Source: GCA-2683135 sp964507445
Lineage (GTDB): Bacteria; Planctomycetota; GCA-002687715
Direction: 5' to 3'
NCBI GenBank assembly: GCA_964507445.1
Contig: CAZDQF010000008.1
Location: forward strand, 1-64,000
DNA: 64,000 bases
Shown here: piece after piece, positions 7,879-16,957 of the stretch
Position numbering within the stretch: the stretch's first letter is position 1
Layout: each line of letters begins with the position of its first letter
Notes under the pieces: model-generated
Databases searched by the model: none
What the model was told of the DNA's origin: nothing
Seen by the model: only the letters and a program-made list of their open reading frames with translations
Program-made: the position numbers and the translations under genes

Positions 7879-9156
7879 TCAGGCGTCCAGGACCACGTCA
7901 TCTACCGGGGCCGAGAGACAGGTGAGGCAGGCGCCTTCTTCCGGAGTGTGCTGGGGCTCCGCCAGGTAGCGGACGCGGCCTTCGATCAGCGGCACCTCGC
8001 AGGTGCCGCAGTGTCCTTGGCGGCATCCGGCTTCCAGCGTGACTCCAGCGGCCTCGGCCGCGTCCAGGATCGTCTCCTGGCTGCCGTCCCATGAGACTCT
8101 CTGGCCCTCCTGGGTGAAGGTGACGCTGCCCCCGGTCTCGGCGGAAGCGGGCGGCTCCTCGCTGGGTCCGTCCGGTCCGGGGACCGATGCGGGCCCGAAG
8201 GCTTCGTAGTGGACTTGTCCCTCGGGAACCCCGCGGCTGCGCAGCTCCGGAACCATGGTCTCCATCATGGATGCGGGGCCGCAGAGGAAGAAGTCAGCGT
8301 CTTGCCCCTCCAGGGTGCGGAACACCAGGTCCGTGGTGATGCGGCCGTCGTGCTGGTAGTCGACGCCGAGCCGGTCAGTCGCGCTGGGACGGCTGTAGCA
8401 GACCTTTAGCGAGAGCTGGTCCGGGTGCTCAGCCGCGAGGGCGCTCAGGTGCCCTTTCATGGCGTGCCCTTCACCATCGCGTACGCCGTAGAACATGATC
8501 ACCGGAGTCGAGGGCGTGTCGGAGGCGAGGAGACCCTCCAACATGGACAGGAGTGGAGTGATGCCCACTCCGCCTGCGATCAGTACGGTGAGGCGTCCCG
8601 TCCCCTCGTTCTTCGGGTCAAGGACGAACGCGCCCTTCGGGGGCTGGACTTCTATCACGGTGCCCTCGCCGACAGCATCGTGCATGAAGTTGGAGACAAC
8701 GCCGGCAGGGTTCCCAGCCTCGCCTCGAGCCCGCTTCACGGAGATGCGATAGTGATCATCTCTCTGATACTCAGAAAGGGAATAACAACGGACCGCGTTC
8801 TTCCCGTCCGGTTGAGCGGGGACGCGCACCGTCAAGAACTGGCCGGGGACGAACGCCGGCAGGGATCCCTGGTTCGCATCCTCCAGGTAGAACGAGCAGA
8901 TATCGCCCCCTTCGTCCTGTTTGCGGGCCACCATGAGCGGGCGCCATCCCTTCCACGGGGCTGGTCTCCTGGTGGAGTCCTCAGCGGCGCGTTGATCCCG
9001 GACCCGCTCCAGGTCCTCCATCATGACCTGGATGGTGAGGTGCTCTTTACGGCGGCGTGCCGCCGCCCGCCGCCACGAGCCGATGATGGTGATACAGATC
9101 TGAAGCGTCGCCAGAAGCGCCAGGCAGATCGCGACGGACTCAGGCCAGGATTCCAT
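7879..9156 (-). CDS. Membrane-anchored FAD/NAD(P) oxidoreductase with C-terminal 2Fe-2S ferredoxin domain
   Basis: The protein has 425 residues. One membrane helix (about 9-26) is followed by RRAAARRRK, placing the catalytic part in the cytoplasm. The FAD site is R123-C-Y-S-L-S and the nucleotide site is GGVGITPLLSML (about 195-206). The C-terminus is a plant-type ferredoxin with C378, C383, C386 and a final Cys in CLTC (413). This domain order is that of Hcr, BenC-like and NqrF-like reductases and moves electrons between NAD(P)H and one-electron carriers. It is the last gene of the multihaem cytochrome operon, 8 bases after the barrel gene. The likely job is linking cytoplasmic NAD(P)H to the membrane chain. 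The direction is not shown by sequence. Confidence 0.88.
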   Translation of the reverse strand: MESWPESVAICLALLATLQICITIIGSWRRAAARRRKEHLTIQVMMEDLERVRDQRAAEDSTRRPAPWKGWRPLMVARKQDEGGDICSFYLEDANQGSLPAFVPGQFLTVRVPAQPDGKNAVRCYSLSEYQRDDHYRISVKRARGEAGNPAGVVSNFMHDAVGEGTVIEVQPPKGAFVLDPKNEGTGRLTVLIAGGVGITPLLSMLEGLLASDTPSTPVIMFYGVRDGEGHAMKGHLSALAAEHPDQLSLKVCYSRPSATDRLGVDYQHDGRITTDLVFRTLEGQDADFFLCGPASMMETMVPELRSRGVPEGQVHYEAFGPASVPGPDGPSEEPPASAETGGSVTFTQEGQRVSWDGSQETILDAAEAAGVTLEAGCRQGHCGTCEVPLIEGRVRYLAEPQHTPEEGACLTCLSAPVDDVVLDA

Positions 9157-9164
9157 GGCCAGCG

Positions 9165-10709
9165 TCAGAACTTGACCAGCACTTCGACGCGGGCGCCGAC
9201 GGCGGGGTCGTCACCCTCGGTTTGCGCCAGGAACGCGTCGACGATCAGCACCACATGCTGCCCAAGCGCGTGCTGGTAGCGGGAGGCGACCCCGATAGCG
9301 GCCTCGTCCACGCCGTTGGTGTCGTGCCGACTGCCCACCTCGAACACCAGCTGGCGACGGAAGCCCTCGAAGAGGATCTGGTACCCGAGACTCAGCCCGA
9401 CCACGTCGCGTGCGGAGCTGCTGATCGGAGAGCCCAAGGTGCCGATGCCGGGGCTCGAGAACAGCAGCCCTGCGCGACCCAGGGGGCCGGAGACGCTGGG
9501 CGCGCGGGCAGCCACGGTGTAGTCGTCGATGCCCCAGAAGGCGTTGCCGTAGACGATGTTCTCGCCCCCATGAGGGGTCCAGGACGTCTGCACGAACAGG
9601 AGCCCGCCTTGGCCTACGACCGCGGTCTCTTCCTCGGTCGGTATGGACATGAGGGCGTGGGCGACGACGTTGAACGTGTTGTGGAACGCCTTGACTCGCT
9701 GGCTGGCGCTGACTCCGAGGTGGAACGAGTCCCCTTCGTCGTCGTCCACGTACAGCAGGTCCAGGTTGATGGTGGTGGGTTTCAGGTCGAGCTCACTGAG
9801 GAGCCCGACCATCCAGGCGTCATCATCCCGTAGCTGGTCGCTTCGGTTCAGGTGATCCCAGGCGAACAGGCCTGAGATCCTGAGGTTGAGGTTCTCACCT
9901 CCGTTCAGCGTATTCCGGGTGAGGGTCACCGCGTCGAGGGAGGTCTCATTGATCAGCATGCCGTCCTGCAGCAGCAACGGTTGGCGGCCGACGGAGAAGC
10001 CCCAGTCCAGGGAGTTCGAGTCATCCTTGTCCGCCGCGGCGAAGATCTCTCCCAGGTCCCCCTCGAAGAACAGGGTCTGGACCTTGGCGTTCCAGGCTTC
10101 GATGAAGTGGTCGTTACGGATGTCCGCGCCGAGGAAGGTCCTGGTGTCCGATCGTTCTTCATCCAACGGGCGGAGCCCCAGGAGGATGCGCTCCGTCCCG
10201 GTGAACGACAGCTGAGTAAAGAGGTCCAGTCGGTTGGCCCACTCGAAGATGTTGCCGTCCTTGCCGTCGTCGGCCATCTGGACGGCGCTTCGCATCGTTC
10301 CGAACACCCAGAGCTTGGGGAGCCACGTCGCCCCCGTCGGGAGATCAAGGCGCAGGCCTTCCCCTAACTTGCCTGTGCCGAGGAACCGCTCCGGCCACTC
10401 CAGGAGCAGGTTGGGCCGTGCGTACGGCACCAGGGGGGAGGGGTCAGGGGTGGCAGACAACCTGTATCGGGACTTCAGCAGTTCCTCGGGCCAGTCTGTC
10501 AGGTCCTTGAGCGGGTCCTCTTGCTCCTGGGTCACGGGAGGACTCTCCTGGTCCCCCTTCTTGACAGGCTTTTCCTGCTCCTTGGGCGGGCGGGTTTCCT
10601 GAGCGGAGAGCCCTCCGGGCATGACGGCGAACACGAGGAGGCTCGTCGTGATGACGCTGAGGGATCGGAGCTGTGCCATGGTCCGTGGACCTCGGAGAGA
10701 CTTGATCAT
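9165..10709 (-). CDS. Outer-membrane beta-barrel protein of the cytochrome operon
   Basis: The 514-residue protein has a signal peptide ending near GGLSAQ. A charged linker rich in E, K, Q and P follows, and then about 400 residues of alternating hydrophobic strands ending in VEVLVKF, a typical barrel C-terminus with terminal Phe. The segment GFSVGRQPLLLQDG resembles alginate-export or porin-type barrels. There is no CxxC pair near the N-terminus as in MtrB. The ATG overlaps the stop of the pentahaem gene (ATGA), which supports the long start. In this operon the barrel is a candidate outer-membrane partner for the haem lipoprotein, as in porin-cytochrome conduits. An ordinary solute porin is the alternative. 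Confidence 0.75.
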   Translation of the reverse strand: MIKSLRGPRTMAQLRSLSVITTSLLVFAVMPGGLSAQETRPPKEQEKPVKKGDQESPPVTQEQEDPLKDLTDWPEELLKSRYRLSATPDPSPLVPYARPNLLLEWPERFLGTGKLGEGLRLDLPTGATWLPKLWVFGTMRSAVQMADDGKDGNIFEWANRLDLFTQLSFTGTERILLGLRPLDEERSDTRTFLGADIRNDHFIEAWNAKVQTLFFEGDLGEIFAAADKDDSNSLDWGFSVGRQPLLLQDGMLINETSLDAVTLTRNTLNGGENLNLRISGLFAWDHLNRSDQLRDDDAWMVGLLSELDLKPTTINLDLLYVDDDEGDSFHLGVSASQRVKAFHNTFNVVAHALMSIPTEEETAVVGQGGLLFVQTSWTPHGGENIVYGNAFWGIDDYTVAARAPSVSGPLGRAGLLFSSPGIGTLGSPISSSARDVVGLSLGYQILFEGFRRQLVFEVGSRHDTNGVDEAAIGVASRYQHALGQHVVLIVDAFLAQTEGDDPAVGARVEVLVKF

Positions 10710-12535
10710 CGCACCTCGGTCGTCGTGTGGCGTGTGTGTAATGTCAGATGACCTTCCACCAAGGCATCAGCTACTTCGCGGGTCGACATGCCGTAATGGA
10801 ACCCTACCTTGGAGACTCTCTCGACGAGGTTTACGGGGACCATGCCGCTCTTCAGCTTGACGTCGATGTCATACACGCCGGGGCCCGTGAGAGCCTCCGC
10901 CGGGACGCTGTAGCGAGCCCAGCGAGAGCCGCCCACCGCGAGGTTCTGCTTGTGCTTGCGAGCGGCGAGGGGGCGCCCCAGGACGGTGAAGGGCGCGGTC
11001 TCTGGTCGGATGTAGGGGAGCGGGTCGATGCTGTAGGGGATGGGGAGGATCTGCTCTCGCTCTGCCCCGAGGATGGTCCGGACGATGAACTTGGTCTGCA
11101 GTGAGAACAGCTGTTCGTCAGCCGGGATGGCTCCGGCGTGGACGTAGACTGAGTGGTCATCGAGGAGGTCGCCGTTGGGGTCCAGTTTTCCGGAGATGTG
11201 GACGCGGTTCCCGTCGGCGTCGGTCACCTCGGTGCGCACCCAGACGAGGCGTTCAGCGTCGAACCCCGTGGGCACCCCGTGACCGTCGGTGCCGTTGAAC
11301 ACCAAGACGCGGTACTCGATACCCTCGCTGTCGGCGCGGTCGACGATGATGTCCCCGAGTTGATACCCGACCGACAGCACGGCATGCCGGGCCTCCTTGG
11401 CCTTCTTCAGCAGCTCGAGATTGCGGTCGATGATGACCCGGGCGGCCATGCGGCGCTCACGGCTCTGCCAGGGGGCGGGGAAGGCGTCGGATTCCTCTGC
11501 CTGGTCTGCTTCGAAGGTCTCCGTGCCCCACCCGGCTTCCCAGTCGAAGGAGGGCCACTCGTCGAGCTTGGCCAGCTTCCTCGAGTCGGGATGGTGAGGG
11601 AAGATGCCGGGGTGGACCACCGAATAATCAGGTCCGGGGAACATGTGACTGGTGCGTTTGCGCGGCTTGGTGGCGACGCCACCGATGACCGCCGCGGGCT
11701 CCATGCGGTAGCCCGAGACCTTGCCGTGTTCCTTACCCATGTGGCAGTCCTGGCAGCTCTCGCCACGGGCTGCTGCTGGCGACGACTTGTACTCGCTGAA
11801 CGCGTCTTCGAGCCTGAAGCCGTTGGGTGCGAGGACGTCGTGGCATGTACCGCACATGCTGGACTCGGCAATGGCGAAGAACTTGCGCGCTTCACCGTGG
11901 ACGTCTCGTGCGCGCCCTTCGCCGGGCTGGGTCTTGAGCGGGCCGTAGTCGTCAGGGTTACCCAGGACCTGCGCCAAGCGGTCGTTGCCAACCGGCCCGA
12001 ACACGGGGCTGTGGATGTCGCCCTCTGCGAGGGGGACGCGCGCGGATTCCTTGCCCCACGCGGTGTCGACACGGTGGCAGACCACACAGGTGACACCCTC
12101 CAAGGAGACCGGGGCCCGATCCTCGTTGTCCGTGTGGGGGTCTTCGTCCAACGCCATGCCTACCGGGGTGTGGCAGCGGATGCAGAAGTCACCGTTCGTT
12201 CCGCCGGTGAGGGCGTTCACGGTGCGGTACATCGCGTTGAATATGGGGCTGACCTGAGCGTAGGCGTGCGGAGAGCATGCCCACTCCTCGTAGTGCTCCT
12301 CGTGGCAAGGCTTGCAGTCCGTGGCTGCGGGGTAGCGCTTCTCAGCGAAGAGCCTCGCGTGGTCCTTGTCGGGGTCACCGGTTGAGACGGTCTCGAATTC
12401 CGGTTCCGGCGCCGATGCCCGCACCATCGCGCTTGGCTGCGGGGAATGGCAGCAGGCAAGAACCACCAAGACCAGACAACTCACCAAGACCCCGGGCAAG
12501 ACCGGAGTCGACGGGGGATACTGCACTCTCGCCAT
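10706..12535 (-). CDS. Pentahaem c-type cytochrome lipoprotein
   Basis: The 609-residue exported protein has five CxxCH motifs: CKPCH (74), CIRCH (118), CVVCH (150), CGTCH (228) and CQDCH (261). The N-terminus LVLVVLACCH holds a lipobox-like Cys, so it is probably lipid-anchored. The first half resembles the cytochrome c554-like multihaem fold. The last 340 residues lack haem motifs and look partly beta-rich, perhaps a docking domain. It sits 38 bases after the decahaem gene and overlaps the barrel gene by ATGA, so the lipoprotein and barrel are tightly coupled in translation. It probably passes electrons onward from the decahaem protein at the outer membrane. No catalytic haem site was identified. 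Confidence 0.9.
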   Translation of the reverse strand: MARVQYPPSTPVLPGVLVSCLVLVVLACCHSPQPSAMVRASAPEPEFETVSTGDPDKDHARLFAEKRYPAATDCKPCHEEHYEEWACSPHAYAQVSPIFNAMYRTVNALTGGTNGDFCIRCHTPVGMALDEDPHTDNEDRAPVSLEGVTCVVCHRVDTAWGKESARVPLAEGDIHSPVFGPVGNDRLAQVLGNPDDYGPLKTQPGEGRARDVHGEARKFFAIAESSMCGTCHDVLAPNGFRLEDAFSEYKSSPAAARGESCQDCHMGKEHGKVSGYRMEPAAVIGGVATKPRKRTSHMFPGPDYSVVHPGIFPHHPDSRKLAKLDEWPSFDWEAGWGTETFEADQAEESDAFPAPWQSRERRMAARVIIDRNLELLKKAKEARHAVLSVGYQLGDIIVDRADSEGIEYRVLVFNGTDGHGVPTGFDAERLVWVRTEVTDADGNRVHISGKLDPNGDLLDDHSVYVHAGAIPADEQLFSLQTKFIVRTILGAEREQILPIPYSIDPLPYIRPETAPFTVLGRPLAARKHKQNLAVGGSRWARYSVPAEALTGPGVYDIDVKLKSGMVPVNLVERVSKVGFHYGMSTREVADALVEGHLTLHTRHTTTEVR

Positions 12536-12570
12536 GGCTTCCTTCTAACCCAACAGCCGCCTGGTTGCAC

Positions 12571-12576
12571 AGTCTA
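12571..12576 (-). promoter_or_regulatory. -10-like TAGACT before the pentahaem gene
   Basis: The hexamer reads TAGACT on the minus strand and overlaps the TAG stop of the decahaem gene. A purine-rich AAGGAAG ribosome site follows before the ATG at 12535. It may allow separate transcription of the last three operon genes. Confidence 0.35.
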
Positions 12577-14340
12577 ACGTGGAGTTGGTCGTTTCATGTG
12601 ATAGGCGTGACAGCTCGCGCATTGGTCAGGCGCGCGCTCCCCATTGTGGCAATCGGCGCATTGCCGCGCCGACATCCACTCGAAGTCCACGACACCGCCG
12701 CTGAACTTGGGGTGACCGGCGGACTCATAGGGGGCGTGCACCTTCGGCGCAAACCACGGATCGGATTCGATGCGATGACAGGAATCGCAGCTTTGCCCGT
12801 CCGTCAGGTGGGGCCCGTGATCGAAGCGAACGGAGCCTAAGTGCTTCCTGTATCTTTGGCTACGCCAAGGGCTGCCCGCTTCGTGAGACGGGTGGGGAAT
12901 ACGGTGGCAGCTGGTGCACCGACCAAGACCGCCCGGGTCCCGCAGCGCCTCGAGCGCCGCTGGGCGTAGTCCCTCGGGTCCCTCGCTGGCGATCCGGGCG
13001 ACAGTCTCGACGAGCCCGGTGAGGAATCGATCCTGGTGAGCCGTGGGCCGATAGCGCCACCATCGGCTGCCGGGCTCGACGTCCCAGTTCTCTAAGCTGC
13101 TTTCAGATCGGATCTTGAGGATGTTGGCGTGACTCGCTTCTGCCTCAACACGGGCGGCGGCAATGGCGTCCGGGGCCCATTGTCGGAGGCTGTCGGACCA
13201 TTGGCTTGCACGCCACTCCTGAGCCACGATCTCGAGCGCCGGTCGATCCCCCCGCCTGCCGCCTCGTGACATGAGGGCGGCGCTGGCGAGGATCTCCAGC
13301 GGGCTCTTGTTGTCGCTCTCGGTGCTGGTGTGGGCGAGCAGGAGTCCGGCGCCGTCGAGCAGCGGGGACTCGTGGCAGCCCATGCAGGACGCCTCCGCGT
13401 CGAGGGTCAGCATGGCTCCGTTGCTGGGGTCGAGAGTGTGGCAATCCTCACATGAAAGGACGGCGTCGGCCCCGATCAGACCGGCCATGGCGAAGTGCCC
13501 CGCGAAGTGGGTGGCGTGGTCGAATCGAATGGCCCTCTCCGAGACCTTGTGGTGAGGGTAGAGCGCGAATTCAGAGTGGGCGGTGGCGAACGGCGAGAAG
13601 CTGGTGGTGTGACAGGTCTCGCATTGCCGGTCGGTCATGGTCGGGCTGATGGGAGCGCCGTGGTGTTCCTGGTGGCAGGCGGCGCACTCCATGGACCGGA
13701 CCTCGACCGGGGAGTCGCCGGAGACCTGGGCCAGGAAAGCGGTGAGCGGCTGCAGTGCTTGGTCCGCGACTCCGTGGGCGGCGTGGGGGCGAGGCCCCAT
13801 GTCATGGCAGTTCAAACACAGTTGAGAGTCGACCGTGGATGCGTCCGCCTGTCCGAACAGCGCGCTGGTGTCCTGAGCTGCACGATGGCAGTCAGCGCAC
13901 GCGAGCCCCGCGTGAGAAGGCGCGAGCGGACCAGGGTCAGCCAGACCTCCTGCGGTCGGAGGCACGGACAGGCCCAGCACCATGAACGCGAAACCGAACA
14001 AGGCGGCCATCCAGCAGACCCGCCCTCGTCGCGATCGCAGGGTCCGACGCGGGACACAGGACCCAGCCGTTCCGTCCGCGGCGGCGGGGAGCCGATGGGA
14101 GCAGCCTCCGCAAGGAAGCGGCCCCTCCGGGCAGCTGGCGCCGAGGGTCCGGTCCCGGGTGCATATCCAAGCGCCGGTCCGTCGGTCCCGGCTCGGAAGG
14201 CAGACGGAGGAGTCCCTGCAACTGCCGGCAGCGTCCGGGCCTTCCAGGCAGCTCTCCCCATCCGGCGCCCGTCCGCATTCCCAGCGGTCCTGAGGCCTCT
14301 GATACTGGCTCTTGTCGAAGCTGAATCTGCTACTGGTCAT
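12574..14340 (-). CDS. Membrane-anchored decahaem c-type cytochrome with cytoplasmic Cys-rich N-terminus
   Basis: The protein has 588 residues. Ten CxxCH motifs lie after residue 147 (CADCH, CLNCH, CAACH, CETCH, CEDCH, CMGCH, CTSCH, CDSCH, CADCH and CASCH), with many extra His for distal ligands. A single membrane helix is at about 109-126. Residues 20-97 before it contain nine cysteines in a two-fold repeat (W-x-C-x-R ... C-x-E-G-P ... G-x-C ... C-x-P). RSRRGR just before the helix keeps this part in the cytoplasm. The ATG at 14340 overlaps the cytochrome b stop as TGATG. It should take electrons from the cytochrome b and carry them through the periplasm. The Cys-rich part may bind a metal or Fe-S centre (inference). 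Confidence 0.9.
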   Translation of the reverse strand: MTSSRFSFDKSQYQRPQDRWECGRAPDGESCLEGPDAAGSCRDSSVCLPSRDRRTGAWICTRDRTLGASCPEGPLPCGGCSHRLPAAADGTAGSCVPRRTLRSRRGRVCWMAALFGFAFMVLGLSVPPTAGGLADPGPLAPSHAGLACADCHRAAQDTSALFGQADASTVDSQLCLNCHDMGPRPHAAHGVADQALQPLTAFLAQVSGDSPVEVRSMECAACHQEHHGAPISPTMTDRQCETCHTTSFSPFATAHSEFALYPHHKVSERAIRFDHATHFAGHFAMAGLIGADAVLSCEDCHTLDPSNGAMLTLDAEASCMGCHESPLLDGAGLLLAHTSTESDNKSPLEILASAALMSRGGRRGDRPALEIVAQEWRASQWSDSLRQWAPDAIAAARVEAEASHANILKIRSESSLENWDVEPGSRWWRYRPTAHQDRFLTGLVETVARIASEGPEGLRPAALEALRDPGGLGRCTSCHRIPHPSHEAGSPWRSQRYRKHLGSVRFDHGPHLTDGQSCDSCHRIESDPWFAPKVHAPYESAGHPKFSGGVVDFEWMSARQCADCHNGERAPDQCASCHAYHMKRPTPR

Positions 14341-15155
14341 CACAGCACCGAAGGAGCGAATCGATAGGCGAGGATCACGTGGAGGACCGTCAACGAGAGC
14401 AGGGCCCAGGTCAAGGGGACGTGGACGAAGAACCAGACCTTCAGCATGCCTTGCAGGTCCGCGTGGAAATCCAGGTCGCTGCGGCGCCGCAGCAGCGTCG
14501 AGAACTGGGTGAGCGTCTCCCGGTCCCCGTCGTTGCTGAACGGCTTCTCCGCTTCGACAGCGGCGAGAGCCCTCAAGAGCTGACGTTGGCCGAGCCCCAC
14601 GGAGGCGAGCTTGCGGCCGCGGTGGACCAGGCACGGCAGCACATGCTCCCGGTAGGGGGCCAGCACCGTGCTGTGCCCATTGGACCCGACCGCCGCGAGG
14701 GCCAATTGGTGGGCCTCTTCCCGCAACAGGAGTCGTAGTCCCGGGATCTGCTCGTAGATCACCTCCTCGCCTCGCCTGGCCAGCGCCTTGGCTGCGACCC
14801 GCGACAGCGCCCATCCGAACAGACCCGAGACCGCCACCGTCGCGTAGCAGAGGGTCATGGTCACCTCCAGCGTCCCGTTGGGGGTCTGCCACGAGATGTG
14901 GATCATGAACAACACGACGGTGAGGAGGCCGATGGCGATGTGCACTCGTAGCCAGGAAGCGGAGGAGAACAGGGGCAGGAACGCCAGCTTCTTGCGCAGG
15001 TTGTACGCCCCGAGAGTCACGAAGCACCCGAGGAGTACCCAGCCGCTCAGCGCCGAGGTGTCTCGAAGCTGCTGCGCGAATTCGCTGTCCAGCCACACGG
15101 CGCAGACCGCTATCAGGATCATGACGACCCATGGAGCCACGTCGCGCATCCTCAT
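14340..15155 (-). CDS. Di-haem cytochrome b-type membrane subunit
   Basis: The 271-residue integral membrane protein has about five hydrophobic helices: near 8-21, 38-50, 70-88, 96-118 and 240-262. Two His pairs lie inside helices with the classic 14-residue offset of cytochrome b: H72 with H86, and H245 with H259. This spacing strongly suggests two stacked haem b groups linking the two faces of the membrane. A cytoplasmic loop of about 110 residues separates the pairs. It is not clearly related in sequence to bc1 or formate dehydrogenase b subunits. It overlaps both neighbours (ATGA upstream, TGATG downstream), implying a stable complex with the cNMP-binding ferredoxin and the decahaem cytochrome. 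It may also react with quinone. Confidence 0.8.
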   Translation of the reverse strand: MRMRDVAPWVVMILIAVCAVWLDSEFAQQLRDTSALSGWVLLGCFVTLGAYNLRKKLAFLPLFSSASWLRVHIAIGLLTVVLFMIHISWQTPNGTLEVTMTLCYATVAVSGLFGWALSRVAAKALARRGEEVIYEQIPGLRLLLREEAHQLALAAVGSNGHSTVLAPYREHVLPCLVHRGRKLASVGLGQRQLLRALAAVEAEKPFSNDGDRETLTQFSTLLRRRSDLDFHADLQGMLKVWFFVHVPLTWALLSLTVLHVILAYRFAPSVL

Positions 15156-16957
15156 CGATCGAGGAACCTCTTCAGTAACGCCACGTCACCCATGTCCGCC
15201 CGGACGAGCGCATCGTGGGGGCAGGCCCGCTGGCACGCGGGTCCCCCGAGCTGGTCGCTGCACAGGTCGCACTTGGTGGCTCGCTGAATCGGCTCCGCCG
15301 CGTCACCCTCCAGCTCACCCCGCGCGTCCATGCGATACCCGCGTCGGACGTTGCCGGCTTCGTCGCGCACGGGGACCATGCGGATGGCGTCGTAGGGACA
15401 GGCGTTGGCGCATGACTCACATCCGATGCAGGTGCGCTCGTTGATGATCACCGGACCGTTCGGGTCGCGGTGGATGGCCCCGGTGGGGCAGGGGATCATG
15501 CAGATGGGGTCGCGGCAATGCAGGCAGGCGTTGGCGACCATGAACCGCCCGTGGCGAGGACCCCGGCGGGTGAAGCGGGCGTTCCCGTCGTGCCCCGAGG
15601 CGCAGGCACGGACGCAGTCATCGCAGCGGGTGCAACGCTCCAGATCAATGAGCATGGTCTGGGTGCCGTTGATGTAGGCATTGTCTACGAGGAACCGGCC
15701 GAGACTCGGGTCCTTGAGCGCCAGGGATTCGCTGGCGGCTCGATTCACCGGCGGCACCTCCGGAGCGGTAGGCGCTTGCAGTACGTGCTTGCGCAGCAGG
15801 TCGAGAGGGACGAGCATGGTGGTGACGTACCCCACCGCACGCAAGCTGGTGGCCAGAGGGCTCGCGTCACCCTCCGCGCCGCCCTCGACCGTGTCCTTCA
15901 GGCCGAACGCCTGGCCAGGGAGGACATAGCCCACGGATTCCTCACTCTGGCCACGGGTCCGGGTGACCCTGGCCAGGCCCGCGCGGACGACATAGAGCCC
16001 CGGCGGGCGGGCGCCCTGGGGAGCGATGACGATTTCGTCGGCGGGATCGCTCGCCTTGCCGTATCGAGCGGGCTTGCCGTGGTGCTCGAATCGGACCCCG
16101 TTCTCCGGGTCCATGAGCTCGTCCCAGTGGGGGCCCTCCTCGGGGAGATGGCTGAACAGCTCCGAGCTCTGAAGGAAGTTGCGAAGCGACCTCTCGCGGA
16201 AGAGGTCGTCGGTCCATCGACGGAACTCGGCGCTGACCTTCATGAGGTCACGGAGACCCTGCCAGCGGATCTCGAGCACGACGACGTCGTCCTCGCAGGC
16301 TTGGGTCACGGGATCGAAGGCTCTCGGGCCCGCGTCTCCGTTCATGGGGGCCTTCGGGGCGGCCTCCTCGTCTTCACCCCAGGCGACCACGGTGGCGGTG
16401 CGCTGATGCCGCATCAGGGCGGCCAGCTCTCCGAGCATGTCTCCCTGTCCCAGGCTGACGTAGGCGCGGTCCTTGAACACCCTGGACACTTCGGCGAGAT
16501 AGAAGCCGTCGACGCGGGTCCGGGAGTCGCTCGGGCCTTCGTCTCCGCGCGCGCCATAGATGGCCGGATCCCCCCATTCGGGGACCTTGTGATTGGTCCA
16601 CAGCTGGGCGATGGACTGCCACAGGGTCTTACGTCGTCCTGGTGGCCGCCCCACCTCCTCCTCGGAGAGCGGGTTGCGGGGCAGGATCACCCGCACGGTT
16701 CCCTTGAGGATGATGAACGCGCTGGTGGCGTATTCCTTGTCTCGGACGACGATGTCGCCCCGTTTCAGTCGACGAAGCCTGCAGTCGTTCAGCAAGATCC
16801 CGGGCAAGGGCAGGCGCTTGGGAAACTGGTCACGGTCGAGGCTGGAGAACGGCGGCACCTGGAGCACGCGACGGACGTCGCGCCAGGTCATGCCGTCGTC
16901 GAATCGACGGTGTCCCGCCCAGCGTTCGGGAATGCTCAGTGGGTCGTCGGTGATCAT
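15152..16957 (-). CDS. Cyclic-nucleotide-binding ferredoxin with four 4Fe-4S clusters
   Basis: The 601-residue soluble protein has two cNMP-binding folds at its N-terminus (about 40-260 with an insertion, and about 275-400). A C-terminal ferredoxin domain of the HybA/DmsB type follows. The first cNMP domain has an intact phosphate-binding cassette, G176-E177-L-A-A-L with R186-T-A-T. The second lacks the Glu and Arg and is probably structural. Sixteen cysteines fit four 4Fe-4S clusters, with motifs CTRCDDC, CLHCRDPIC, CIGCESC and CDLCSDQ, each closed by a later C or CP. It is the first gene of the operon and overlaps the cytochrome b gene by ATGA. With an adenylate cyclase and phosphodiesterase at the operon's other end, cAMP is the likely ligand controlling electron transfer. 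Confidence 0.9.
   Translation of the reverse strand: MITDDPLSIPERWAGHRRFDDGMTWRDVRRVLQVPPFSSLDRDQFPKRLPLPGILLNDCRLRRLKRGDIVVRDKEYATSAFIILKGTVRVILPRNPLSEEEVGRPPGRRKTLWQSIAQLWTNHKVPEWGDPAIYGARGDEGPSDSRTRVDGFYLAEVSRVFKDRAYVSLGQGDMLGELAALMRHQRTATVVAWGEDEEAAPKAPMNGDAGPRAFDPVTQACEDDVVVLEIRWQGLRDLMKVSAEFRRWTDDLFRERSLRNFLQSSELFSHLPEEGPHWDELMDPENGVRFEHHGKPARYGKASDPADEIVIAPQGARPPGLYVVRAGLARVTRTRGQSEESVGYVLPGQAFGLKDTVEGGAEGDASPLATSLRAVGYVTTMLVPLDLLRKHVLQAPTAPEVPPVNRAASESLALKDPSLGRFLVDNAYINGTQTMLIDLERCTRCDDCVRACASGHDGNARFTRRGPRHGRFMVANACLHCRDPICMIPCPTGAIHRDPNGPVIINERTCIGCESCANACPYDAIRMVPVRDEAGNVRRGYRMDARGELEGDAAEPIQRATKCDLCSDQLGGPACQRACPHDALVRADMGDVALLKRFLDR

Noticed and set aside
9165..10709. Direct assignment of the barrel as MtrB
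   Set aside because: It is smaller, lacks the N-terminal CxxC, and resembles alginate-export or porin barrels. Only a functional analogy is proposed.
12574..15132. A single 852-codon frame covering decahaem cytochrome and the region upstream
   Set aside because: The first 264 codons are the wrong frame of the cytochrome b gene at 14340-15155, which has clear helices and haem His. The true start overlaps its stop as TGATG.
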